Origin: Ptychodera flava
Taxonomy: Eukaryota; Hemichordata; Enteropneusta; Ptychoderidae
Direction of reading: 5' to 3'
DNA length: 64,000 nt
Assembly: GCF_041260155.1 (NCBI RefSeq)
Contig: NW_027248277.1
Span: 24,119,322 to 24,183,321, forward strand
Part shown: piece by piece, positions 12,558 to 24,469 of the stretch
Layout: each line of letters starts with the position of its first letter
Position numbering within the stretch: position 1 is the first letter of the stretch
Program-made: the position numbers and the translations under genes
The notes under the pieces: generated by a model
The model's input: only the letters and a program-made list of their open reading frames with translations
The model's database searches: none
What the model was told of the DNA's origin: nothing

Positions 12558-13436
12558 GAAACTTGGGTTGAAACACACTACCACACCTGGTTGTTAGGTT
12601 CCAAACGTATTTATTATACCTCAAACACAACGTTTCGCTCTAAATTTAGAGCTTCTTCAGGTGTTTTCTACAATAAAAAGTACGAACATGAAAATTACAA
12701 TGGTTGAATTGTGTAGGAAAACGAGCAATGTAGAGTATAAGTCTGTGAAAATCTGGAAATGTACATGAATGACAGGAGAGACTAAAAAATTACAATGGTT
12801 GAATTGTATAGAAAAACGAGCAATGTGGAGTTACAAGTATCTGAAAATCTGTAAATGTACATAAATGAAAGGAGAGAGACTAACCTCGAGGTTATGAGTA
12901 CGGTCAAAACTGTCTGGACCTACGCCGAGAGCTGGAAATTGGCGCGCTGAAGTCCAGGGGGGGGGGGGGGGTACTTTAAATACTCCAAAGCTCGTATGTG
13001 GGGGCGCTGTCAAATGCTATGTAAATTTTGGGCGAATGTTTAGGCCAGCTGGAGACAGTGTGTCAAGTTTTTTGATCCATTGTGATTCTAAATGTTTGCG
13101 TAGTTTGTCATCCTGTTTATTGACTTGGATGATGCCAATTATTGAAACATCACTGATACTGTGTTGATCAGAATTAAAATGTATGGCGACCGGTAATTTT
13201 TTAGTCTCTTCTGTCATTCATGTACATTTCCAGATTTTCACAGACTTATAACTCTACATTGCTCGTTTTCCTACACAATTCAACCATTGTAATTTTCATG
13301 TTCGTACTTTTTATTGTAGAAAACACCTGAAGAAGCTCTAAATTTAGAGCGAAACGTTGTGTTTGAGGTATAATAAATACGTTTGGAACCTAACAACCAG
13401 GTGTGGTAGTGTGTTTCAACCCAAGTTTCTTCTATC
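12555..13436 (-). mobile_element. Penelope-like element remnant with inverted terminal repeats
   Basis: About 210-220 bp at the left edge (12555 to about 12775) recurs in reverse complement at the right edge (about 13215 to 13436). The inner part encodes, on the minus strand, the C-terminal end of a GIY-YIG endonuclease region. Penelope-like elements often carry terminal repeats in such arrangements. Each terminus contains a CTGAAGA, 16-nt palindrome, GAAAC core resembling a hammerhead ribozyme core. (AT)n tracts lie directly on the left and 52 bp away on the right. The reverse transcriptase is absent, so this is a broken, truncated copy. Confidence 0.75.
13017..13217 (-). pseudogene. C-terminal end of Penelope-like GIY-YIG region
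   Basis: The frame ends in HLESQWIKKLDTLSPAGLN, the E-x2-WI-x2-L-x-T-x2-P-x-GLN pattern that closes the endonuclease part of Penelope-like polyproteins. Upstream it has the typical HFNSDQHSISDVSIIGI block (HFN...H...D). Only about the last 65 residues are present, inside the inverted-repeat element at 12555-13436. It is a fragment with no expected activity. Confidence 0.7.
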
Positions 13437-13485
13437 TTCACCCCATTCCACGCTCCACTGGGGATCACCTGAATTCCTACAGTTT

Positions 13486-13602
<117 letters not shown>

Positions 13603-14412
13603 CGGCATACAGTCACTTAGTGTACTAAGGGTGAAAGTGAGTTTCCAAACAGTGCATAGCGAACAGTGAAATTTATATTGCACGACTTAGATTTAAATTA
13701 CCCCACACCCCATACACACAACAACAAAACACGCCTTGTTTGTCCTTTCTCTATGGGGTAAAGTGCTTTATGCAGAGATGCAAAGCAGTACCAAAATGAA
13801 GATGAGAACACACTTAGCACGTTTGATGCTTATAAAATCGAAAAGTATATTTTATTTTCTAATATTTAGGCCGAAGGATAAAGTTGGGGCTTACCGTTTG
13901 TGCTGGTGGGTTGGCTTGAAATTTGACAAGTATAATTTGTTTTTGTGTCAGCACTTGAGACCGATTGAAAACGCTTGTTTAACAGGTTTGATTTATGTGT
14001 ATTGATTAATATTATGATTAGCTTCTCTGTTAGCTAAATATTTTATTTCTTGCTTTCTATGAGATTGATCGGGATATCATGAATGGTTTGTCCCTAGATT
14101 TCAAGTTTTAAATTTGTTGTCAGTTAGGCCGGTGTTCTGTTTCGCCTCATCGACATCACTCACATTGTACCAGTAGCTTTACAGATTATGCGTAATTAGC
14201 AGTCTTCGTATGTTGTCCAGTCTTAAGGCCAAACAAAAAACGTGCTTTTCTGATAACCCGACCCCCCCTAAATTTACCTTTGTAGAGCTATATGGACGCG
14301 GAAGCAAAATAGAGAGAAAAACACGTAAAATCATGCACGCAAGAAATAAAGAGAAAATCGCACGAAATCTATAACGTCATTCATCGTTGCACATACGTTA
14401 CAAACAATATGG

Positions 14413-15298
14413 TGGCCAGCGATACGCACAACGTGTACTGTATTACGTTACTTTTTGCAAATGCGATCAAGGCTAGGAAAGATCGTTGATGTCTGCTGTA
14501 AATGGGAAAGGGACTTTTCTTTCTAAAAACGACCAAGTCATTTATTAATAATAAAAAAATCACTCCATTCGATTTCAGTTTGCCAGTATTGCAGCTGCGC
14601 TGTGATTTGAAGTGCAGCAGACAAATATCCATGTTGGCGACGCTACAATGAGCTTAAAGATGAAATAAATTCACCCAGAGACCGTGATTCTCTGGTAGTT
14701 TGAGCGACGGGGAAAGTAGAGGAATTACTAATGCCAAGAAAATGTATTTTAAGTTCAAATGGCGAATGACAGACAGTTTGTACCACCAATGGACATAAGC
14801 ATGGACCCCCGAAGAAAACCAACTCTAAAACCGTACTGTGCTTCAACAGTAAAATTTGCTGTCAGAGTAATATGATTAAGACAGTTCAGTTTCTATAACA
14901 TTCAAACAAACATACATGTCAAACTGTAATCCAATCTGATATTTGAATTGCTAACAGCTACAGGGTTTGAACCCCTAAAAAATGCGTATATAAAAATAAA
15001 AATATTTTTAAAAAAATCCCTACCGTGCTACCTACCCTTATTTTGACAACCATGTTATCGAAACAACACAATTTGTTGGTTTCTTTCGCCTAACCAGATA
15101 TCGGGTGTGCCACATGACCGTAATACTTGTGTAATTGAAGACTGGTGACTTCATTTTCAACACGGGAACTCAACAAGAGTAATCTCCTTTGATAGTCGTC
15201 TCTCTCTCTCGCTGACTTAATTTCATCTCCTATTTATTATAATTTAACGTTTACTTTCCTACGTAGTCTACCTTTACACTAAAAGTAATCCATATCAT
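14413..15298. other. Spacer at palindrome centre
   Basis: This stretch of about 890 bases separates the two inner arm ends (14213-14412 and 15299-15505). It shows no coding region I recognise. The frames in it are short and look like chance openings. It has no internal symmetry I could see, so the palindrome has a true loop rather than meeting at its centre. Confidence 0.6.
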
Positions 15299-16644
15299 AT
15301 CCATATTGTTTGCAACATGTGTTCAACGATGAATGACGTCATAGGTGTCACGCTAATTCTCGCGCGATTTTCTCTTTATTTCTTGCGTGCGTGATTTTTC
15401 GGGGTTTTTTCTTTCTTTTTCCTCCCATCCATTAAGCTCTAAAAAGGTAAAAATAGGATAGGTCTGGTTATCGGAAAAGTACAATTTTTTGTTTGGCCTA
15501 TGGACTTGACAGCGTACGACGACTGTTCGCAACAGACAGCTTGAGACTATTCCCAAGCAAGAGTGAAGCTGAACAGAGGTTCCACAATATTATCATCACG
15601 TAAGCACGACTGAGTGCTCAATATGATAATATGCTGCATTATCTTTTTCATCAGAAACTTCAGACATAATTATGTACTCATTTCATATATTTTCGTTGGC
15701 TTAGAGACCGTCATACCTGAGCAGTGACAAAGTGACAAATATAATTTTTAATAAATGGAAGTCTCGTTGTCATACATGCAATGCCTATATCGCCATCCTC
15801 CTGTCGTTTAGAGAGTCCTAATATGAACCCGTCATTCTACATGTTATATATGAATCTTATTTTCACTTTAAGCGGAAGCACTTACTGTCACGTGTCGCAT
15901 CGATATGATCATATACGTATAACGGCTGAGCTTACAGAATTAATGACACAAGGAAATGTCATTTATGAAATTTGGTCAGAATTGCAATATTTGCTCTTAG
16001 TTTTTTTATCAATGCACTAAAGTAAAATGTCGACTTTACCAAATACAAACAAACGCATAGAAAATATGCATGCGTTTCGACTGACATCGCGATACCTCTC
16101 ATCGTCCGCGTTATCATGTCGTCTACGCTACTAAAGAGACGGTTCTAGACGAGTGCATCATGACTGAGCCGCTTTACGACGTCAAGCTTCTTGATGACGA
16201 GTTTTAATATCTATATAGTGAATTATATCAAGGATAGCTATAAACGGGCAACAAAAATCCGACCACAGCAATGAAAATACATGACAAAGAAGGTGCACAT
16301 ATCAATGTTTACAATTCGCTTGTAATTTATATCCACAACGTCTTAGAAAGGTCGTGGTCCTGTTTCGTTTCGGACACACAGCATAAGATACTCGAAAAAA
16401 AATTAAGAAGATGCGTGTAGGTCTTGTAAACAAGTTCAGTTATGAGTATGCAAGTCAGTAACGAAAATATACGAGTATAGATGCAAATACCTTTGAAATG
16501 TTTTATTCATTCTTGCGGCAACAACATGGACATCAAAATGAAGTACGGTGTAGTTACGACGCTTTACTCCCTAGATCCCATAGAGCTGCAAGCTCTGTAC
16601 GATGCGCGGCCGGCCGGCCTTGACAATTATTTTATATTATATTT

Positions 16645-16767
16645 ACTCACTTCACGTGTTTTCCTAATCATGTCACAAATACTTTTCTGAGGTCATAAAT
16701 TCGGAATTTGGGACATCTAGGGACGTGTATAATTCTTAGAGATGAACTGACTGGTACGCCTTTTATA
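16645..16767 (-). promoter_or_regulatory. Putative TATA promoter and first exon, right arm
   Basis: This is the mirror copy of the left-arm unit at 11284-11400. On the minus strand a TATAAAA (16767-16761) is followed by the same initiator-like stretch and a GTGAGT donor near 16647. Both arms would be transcribed toward the palindrome centre. The GC-rich GGCCGGCCGGCC block upstream occurs twice in this arm. Confidence 0.4.
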
Positions 16768-17934
16768 TCCACCTTACACTTAGTAGATCCTGTAGAGCTG
16801 CAAGGTCTGTACGATGCGCGGCCGGCCGGCCTTGACGAGCTCTAATTTGCCACGATTTTTGGTGGGCTTCGAAACGTTCGCAAAGGGCTGAGGTTATTTT
16901 ACACGACACGTCAATTACTCACTTGTGCATTCCAGCCTATATTTACGACTATCGTCGTACTGAACGTAAACATAAACCTACTTAAAATTATGAGAACCTG
17001 TTACGACATCTTAATATTTAAATTGTTAGCTCTGCAAGTGCGTCACAATTCTCCGGTGAAGTGGAATAGCCTGCTAGAAAATGAATATATTTTATGAATG
17101 TAGTTATTGGCGACATAAAAAAGAGAAAAGGCTAATTGAGAAAATATCAGTGAAAATAAATGCTGGGGACAGAGCCTGTGTACACAAATTGGTTTTCGTA
17201 AGAAACGATAGTAAAGTTACGCAGATGACATTATGTGTAGCAAGCTTTGTTCGATACTCCTGATTCATATTTAAGAAGTAAACTTTGCTTATTCAAACTT
17301 TTATGTTTCTTTCGCCTAGATGTTCTCGTTTTAGAATTAATTTAAGTACTCCGATGTTTCATTTTGTGTTGCTATTATAGAATATGCTTTCATACTTTCA
17401 TTTGTATAAGAAAACGGCTTCAATGCGTAATTTATAACCCAATGAGCAAAGTAAATACGAGTTTTGCTTTGTATGATGCATGAATGTTATTATAGAAGAG
17501 CATGTTTATCTCAAACTTCATTTTTTCATCGGAATATTGATAACGACTGCCATGCATAATTTATAACCTAATAAGCAAAGTGCAAATAAGTATCACTTTT
17601 ATCTAGTACAAGAACAACAATGTTGTCACCTCTAACATGATTGCCATAGTGTTGACTACAGCTATAAAATATACAGCTCGACTATTGATCACCAGTTGAT
17701 GGTTGCTATACTGAAGTGGATTTCGAGCAATTATTTGTTCGTTGTGTCATACATGGCAAAGGTGCCTATCAAAGTAAGACACTTTGAGTCGAACTATTGC
17801 TTTATAAAAACACTATGTGCTACCCTCTTTAACTCATAAAAGTCCTGGTGTCCAATCCCTATACTTTTTCAATGTCAAACCTTGATGCCTTTTGTAGTGT
17901 TATTCATTTAATAGGAGATAGATCTATACTAATA

Positions 17935-17936
<2 letters not shown>

Positions 17937-17987
<51 letters not shown>

Positions 17988-18146
17988 TAATATAATTATA
18001 TATATACTAATATAATCATATATATAATATATATATACTAATATAATTATATATATACTAATATAATTAATATATATATAATATATACAATAATATATAT
18101 ACTAATATAATTACATATACATATATACATATATTATTGTATATTG

Positions 18147-18213
<67 letters not shown>
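17937..18213. repeat. Complex AT-rich microsatellite
   Basis: (AT)n runs alternate with repeats of TACTAATATAATTATATA and end in a pure run. It sits at the mirror position of the simpler 10019-10084 tract, so the two have evolved apart since the arms formed. Confidence 0.95.
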
Positions 18214-18216
<3 letters not shown>

Positions 18217-18394
18217 AAATAATAAATACTTGGCAAATATTAACAGAATATTCCATAAAAACAAACATCATTTATTTATAAATCTGCCTATTATTTTCAT
18301 TTTTCTCATCCCTTCGTTATAGCGTCGATTGCCACAAGCTGTGACTTTTCGTGACTTTTTTCACGTCATTTACAGTTTGTAGTTATGCAGCAAA

Positions 18395-18567
18395 ATCATG
18401 CTACTACAGAGTATTTATTTTGTAAAATCAGCCTGTTTACATGTAGACTAAAATAAATTTCGAAATTTCAAAAAAATAACAGTGTATTTAATACGTTTAG
18501 GCGATGTATGGCTGAGCTAAATACATTAAATTTTAAGGTATATTTTGGAAAGTAGAACAAGAAGTTG
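18395..18567. mobile_element. Family B inverted-repeat element, mirror copy
   Basis: It is the palindrome partner of 9630-9805 in reverse orientation, ending in AGTAGAACAAGAAGTT. It shares the ATCAGCCTGTTT segment with the copy at 61905-62105. Confidence 0.45.
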
Positions 18568-18660
18568 CAAACGAGATCTATTTTAAATTCATCTAAGGTT
18601 ACAGCTACTGTACCATTAACCTGAAGCTGACTAATGTATTTATCAAGTCCCTTCAACTCA

Positions 18661-19757
18661 CTAAAAGCATTTTGATATATGATGTTATAACAATTCATTA
18701 TGTTAATGAGCTGCTTTCTTATCAAGGTGTCCAGTTAAAAGAGTGCTATATATTAAGCATACTTTCAGGTTTTCATGAATCATTTTTTTGTAGGCCACGC
18801 CTTATATTCTGTACAAAATGCTCGAATTCCACGGGAGTCTTTCCAGCAAAATATCAAACGATATCAGGCGGTGAATGTACTTGTCGAGTGTTTTTGGCTT
18901 GGCAAATAAGACAATTTTCAAAGCGTTGCCAACACGGTCGCTCTGTGTGAGGTAGGTGTACAGTTGAATTCGTATCATATTCATAATATAAGAATCGCAA
19001 TTTTAGTCAAATTTCGGATTTTCATCACAAAATTTCTATACCAACATATTCCTGAAATCGTAGAGAATCTGGAGCCCAAAAATGACGTCCATCTGCGACC
19101 AATAGCGCGGGAAGGGAGAAAAATAAGGAACGAGATCAAATCGTGCAAGTCGGAAAGATTTTTCTATATAGGATAAAACGAGGTTCATTTTTGTGTAGGA
19201 TGTTATAATTTAGTGTAGTTTACTTGCTTAAGTCACGGTGTTGGGAACTGGAAGACGGCTAGTAGAGGTCAGCGATGAAGTGAAACGAGTCTATTATCCC
19301 TTTCAAGAATTCATGCATGATATAAATATTAGTGTTCCCGACACTTTTTAATGTGAAGCAGAGTTGTAGTGTTTCTTTAGGCGAACGTTATCAATTTCCA
19401 CTCAATGTTGTACACCTCAGAGTGAACAAGGTTTTTAATCACTATTTTATCATAGACGGTGTTTCATAAGAAACAATTAGTAGTGCGGTTTTATTGCTAT
19501 GTGACGTTCACTGAAAAGGTATATTCAAAGTATTAGAGAATCTTGAGTTGTTCACAGATGTTATATATCCACAAACACATGGTTACCTTTGTCTTAATGT
19601 ATCAAAGTCACCTGTCTAATGTACGCTTTTTATATTGAACGTCGCAAAAACAGTGTTATCCCGGGAAACCTTAAAGTACTTATTTTTCTTGTATCAAAAT
19701 AATTAATTCTCATCTAGAGTTATAATTTCAGTTCATTATCATGATTTAGAACCATTT
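18661..19757. other. Unidentified 1.1-kb insertion specific to right arm
   Basis: The left arm reads straight through this place: the words on each side (CCTTCAACTC and GACAAAAATTGAG) are adjacent there, at 8465-8480. The extra about 1,100 bases encode nothing recognisable. I could not read clear inverted or direct repeats at the two ends, so the mechanism is unknown. It could be an insertion here or a deletion in the left arm. Confidence 0.55.
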
Positions 19758-21240
19758 GACAAAAATTGAGTAAAGAAACGAATATATCACAATGACTCAT
19801 ATGGGGCAGTCAATATCAACCTCCACTCCCACACTAGGGGCCTCGGTATAGTTTCACGAACACACGGTCTAAGTCCCTAAATTTATACCGTATCGCCGGA
19901 GGTGGGGTCACTCGGGGATTACACTGAACGCTGCATTATTCCCGTTGTCTGTTTTCAAAAACCAAATTCTGATTTTCCCTTTCTCAGACTTCATGTCATG
20001 CTATTAAATTAGATGAAGATTTCCAAATTTATCAGAGAGGCAAATCGTATTTCACGTACAACAGATGAGACAATTCAAGATTATTAGACAAACAATTCTC
20101 AAATAACTTCATTATAACTAAGAGTTCAAAGGATTTCACCGGTCATCAGATTGCAAGTAGACTCAACTGATTTATGTATCTCTTGCGTGTTTATAATTTC
20201 TAGTCCTTTCATTCTCTTCAGTGATCCAGCATTAGTACGCGGTACGGGACTCTGACAGACAAATTTATTTCTATGTATGCATTTGGGGATTAGTTTCGAA
20301 CGCTTGTTGAGAATGTTTTGCATATCTCTGTTGATGATCTGTCAGGTAACGACCACATTTCATGGCTCGTTGATAACCTTCTATATAGAATCCACTGGAA
20401 TCAGTTTGAGAGCGTATAGTTTCATATCCATTGGCTTGATACATATTTTTCGTCTGTATATCTAACTATTAGTCGCCTGGGAAGATTTTCATTTGATGAC
20501 AATTTTATTTGTTCTGTGTAAGGCCATCAACAGACCAGCCTTTTTTCACGACTTGATATTTATATATATATATATAACTCTCAAATAATTATTTCGTTCA
20601 ATAATTACCCGAATGATACATTTTATTGAAAATGCACAGAATGAAAGGAGAGTCTAACACTTGTAGATAAGAAAGGAATTTGAACAATTGTAGATAAAAA
20701 GGAATTTGCCGATGGTTTTCTGATGATCCTTTGAGCTTATCGTGGTAACACTAGCAAAATATTGAAAAGTGATCCTATAAGTGTTCAACAGATTGCGTCA
20801 CTATTAATCAGGGGAAGAAAAGTCGATCTATTTAAAAGGAATGTCTATAAATTAACAAAATCAGGAGACGATCGTTATTTTGTGTGAATTCATATAAACA
20901 TGCAATTTTTACATTGTCAGTGTTGTATGCCTGTCGATGGGTAGACGCAAGCGTAAACGATCGGTAAAGTGGTATGTTTTGGTGTCGTCCAATTGTCTGG
21001 CTTAACCCCTATCATGCTTTACTTGCAGAGCATGAATTGCATGAAGAGCTGAAGCTCTGCAGCCTTGCCTGGATGAAACGTTGATTATGGCGTGCGTATA
21101 TGGACTGTAGGTGTACTTTCAGTCAATTTAGGGTGCAACCTATGGCTAAAGGCAACGTGAATTATTTCTTGACAAAAACCTTCCTAAAGCTTCTACTAAG
21201 GTTCAACAAATTACATGTTAAAACTGTAGAACAATAAAAG

Positions 21241-21779
21241 TTAAATATTATCTAACTTGCATATATAAGCTAAATTTTACTTTTATTTAAGAAAATAAAT
21301 ACCATGCATACATGTAATCAAACAGTTTTACTTTGCTTTATGGAAAGTGCAAAAGAAGTACAATTTCCATGTAACGAAAATATTACTGGTGGACAAAATT
21401 CGCATGCTAATAATTCACAAAATCTATTACATCCTGGCCTAATTTGCGCCATTCTTAAAAATCGACCTGCAATTGTGTGTGTCTAAGAAAGTTTCTTGTA
21501 TATTTTTGTTATTCAAAAAATCAACGAATAATGAATAGAGTTTCAACGCATTGTTTTGTTTCGGTAAAATTATAATCTACATGAAACTGAAAAGCGAATA
21601 CAAAAATATTGTTTGGGTTTTGTTCTTTGTTTCATGACAAGGTAAATATTGTTCATAAACATTCATACTTGTCAAATTTCAAAACAACCCATCACAACAA
21701 AAGGTTTGACCCAATCTGTAAGCACCTGAAGCAAAATGACATTAAACTGGTCCAATAATCATTTCCATTCAAGGTAATA
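21241..21779. other. Intergenic, nothing recognised
   Basis: AT-rich sequence between the outer end of the palindrome and a Penelope-like element. One 60-codon frame at 21304 has no recognisable motif and is probably chance. Confidence 0.5.
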
Positions 21780-23560
21780 CATTACCAGGTCCATGGGACA
21801 TTTGTGATTTACAAATTTAAGTAGGACCATCCTGACCCACTGATAGTTAGTGGTGGTACCAAGGTGTCTGGAATGGGTAAGCGTACCCTGCTAGCATGCT
21901 ACACCCGTCAGGATTGGTCCCAAAATTGTCTAAATATTGTATGAAATGATACAGGATATGAATCACTGTAATAAGTCTAAGCCGGGAATGCTGTCGCTAA
22001 TCATTTGAGTGACCGAGGTGTCATATTTGGCCACAATGTTGTCATATCGACCGTAGAACTTTTTGAAAGTCCTAACGAGTTTTTTTGTTGTGTATCCTTG
22101 TCTCAGTAATTTTTATGCTAATGAGCTGAGACACGTACACACCATAAGCAGGTGCAGATGGAATATTACCTGACAAGTGGGGATAATTTATGATTTCAAA
22201 ATCGAAATCATCCCTTTTGTCACACAGCTTAGTGTGTAGCCCATTAGTACCCACTTGTAGAACAGATCAAAATATGAAGCAGAGTTCCTACTCTCTGTTG
22301 TTTCTTTGATTCCAACTCATCTGGGTAAATATGATGTAAGTAATTTGATATGTCTGGATTGTCTAGACTAATCAGATCATCGATATATCTGTGCGTGTTG
22401 TTAAAACGTCTTGCAAGTTATTTAGACCTTGCTTTGTAGAGAGATTGTAGGAACTCATATGAATACAGAAATAAGTCCGCAAGAAGGGGTGCACAATTTG
22501 TACCCACTGGTATGCCGATAGACTGATGAAATGTCATACCGCCAAACTTAACAAATATGTTGTCGATTAAGAAATTAAGCATTTTAATAATTTCTTCCTG
22601 TGTGTATTTGTGATTGGCATCAATGTTTTTACGGAAATAACCTGATCTATGTTTGATGGTAATATATTGGTACCTTCTACTGCCATTTTTATGCAGGAAA
22701 GCTTGTTTAACAAGAGATGACAGCCTTGTTTTAAGTTTATCGTGGGGAATTGTGGTGTATATGTATGTGGAAAAGTCAAATGTTCGGATTGAGCTGAACT
22801 TGTTTTTCTTGACTATTACATCAAGCAATAATTCTTTCGAATTTTTAGTATCCACATTTGATTCAACCAACTTGTTTCATACACTTTGTCACAATATCGA
22901 AAAGACCATTTTTGATGGTTGTTAAAATTATAGTCAATAATTGTGACAGATGTTTGGTAGTGCAATTGCTTGATCCTGCAATAAAACGTTGTTTGTAAGG
23001 GTTCTTGTGCAGTTTAGGTATCGAATACAACATAGGCAGTTTTTTGTCTTTCTCTTTCAAAGGAATGCCAAATTCATTGAGCACAGATGAATGATTTGAA
23101 AAAATGTCTTCATCAGTGAGGGAGGAAAGAGTGTAGATTGTATTACTCTTGTCAGAATGAAGATTCAATTCATCTAATATACACTGGATATAATAATTTC
23201 TACAGACAAAGATAATGTTGTTTGAAGCTTTGTCTGTAGGAACTACAACATATTCGTTGTGCAAAGCATCGAGGCATTCTTTGACCGATGGGTCATGTAA
23301 TGCTGAGCAAGTATTTACATCTTTACTGTGAGAACGGAAATGTGAATATACGTGATTTTAATTTATCTCTGACTTTGCTCTGCCAGTCAGAGAGGCATTC
23401 CACTTCAACTTCCTCAACTGCAGCCCACTGTGTTGCATATTTTTCGGCGGCATCCATGTTAATTCTGAAATTAAACTTCCAATTAATATTTTGTGGCTCT
23501 CGACAAAAATCTACCTATCTGACGATCGCGTCAATGTGTGAAACGTGAGTAATAGGTACC
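21780..23560 (-). mobile_element. Penelope-like element, reverse transcriptase region (broken)
   Basis: On the minus strand, frames carry the ordered blocks of a Penelope-like reverse transcriptase. First is an N-terminal VVPTDKASNNIIFVC block. Next is the finger motif PKLHKNPYKQRFIAGSS, then the FDFSTYIYTTIPHDKL segment. The IGIPVGTNCAPLLADLFLY palm motif (family form GTNCAP-LADLFL) follows. The last block is KRDDFDFEIINYP with SGNIPSAPAYGVYVSQLI. This order and these words distinguish Penelope-like elements from LINEs. The endonuclease end is not seen in continuity. The copy is broken in a few places and is a fossil. The outer limits are approximate. Confidence 0.85.
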
Positions 23561-23656
23561 AATCATACTTGATGTGCTCTCATATTTATTGTAATATTGC
23601 TCGGCATCTATGCATCGAGCACTTTACCCCTCTGAGGAGATAGAAACAACTATTGG

Positions 23657-23745
<89 letters not shown>
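23657..23745. repeat. (AT)n microsatellite
   Basis: Pure TA run between the Penelope-like reverse transcriptase segment and a short Penelope-like derivative at 23746. Confidence 0.98.
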
Positions 23746-23749
<4 letters not shown>

Positions 23750-23905
23750 ATATAAACAAATTACTTACAGTACAAGTAATAAAATCTATGACATAAGTTT
23801 CATGCAAAATGTAGCGACCAAAACAAATATTATTTATCAAATTTGAACACCACCTACAAATAGAATCGTTCGTACTAATCATATACGAAAGATTGTCAAG
23901 CTGGC
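23746..23905 (+). mobile_element. Deletion derivative of the Penelope-like element at 29.6-30.2 kb
   Basis: The left third matches 29625-29685 (ATAAACAAATTACTT through TTAAGTTTCAT-like words). The rest matches 30130-30234 (AAAATGT-GCGACCAAAAC, ATTATTTATCAAA, then AATCATATA-GTCAAG words). The endonuclease-coding middle is missing here. This gives a very short relative of the longer element. Confidence 0.65.
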
Positions 23906-24469
23906 AATCCTTTTACTGCTATCTTAGGATTGCGAAATGCATGAAACTTAAGAAATAGATTTCTTTACTTTGTACTTGAAGAAATTTGTTTATAATATAT
24001 GTATGTATGTATATATGAATGTATATATGATATGTATATGTAAATCATTTGCATATTTCCTAGGTAACGGGCCACTTTACTCATCAAATGAAAGTAATCA
24101 GGTGTGTGTGTGTGTACGTGTGTATTGTAGAACTTTCGCCGCTAAAAACATCGGAAAGGCTTGAATACGTTCAAACCCGTCAATCAGATCAATCTTTATT
24201 AAACTCATTCTTGATATTTCCTTTTTTGGCAGTAACTGTTTGATTCAATATTGACATCGTCCGCCTGTGTTTTGAAACTACTAAGGGGGATCACTGAGGC
24301 ATATGAAGTGTACGGTGACTTCTGAACATCTCTTTCGGCGAGAACAGATCCTGCAGTTGAAAGGAGAATATTTAGTGGTTAACAGCTGAGATTCGATTCG
24401 CAAAAAACAGTTATAGGAAGCAACATTGTCCGTTACTTGAATCGACGATAGTCAGAAACGTTTATAATC
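23906..24469. other. Upstream flank of GPCR frame
   Basis: AT-rich sequence with a TATG-type repeat near 24000-24040 and a short GT run near 24100. No exon or convincing promoter signal was recognised. Confidence 0.4.

Larger units (their letters stand above)
15299..21240 (-). repeat. Right arm of giant imperfect palindrome
   Basis: This is the reverse-complement partner of 6300-14412. The outer end still matches across the solo LTR insertion: TAGTAGAAGCTTTAGGAAGG read on the minus strand corresponds to 6352-6375. This arm has its own 1.1-kb insertion (18661-19757) and a local duplication of a GC-rich block near 16600 and 16815. It is shorter than the left arm chiefly because it lacks that arm's Penelope-like element, microsatellites, LTR and transposon. 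Confidence 0.9.

Noticed and set aside
12831-13013. A short minus-strand frame next to the Penelope-like C-terminus
   Set aside because: It lies in the non-coding part after the polyprotein stop and spans a G-run; no motif.
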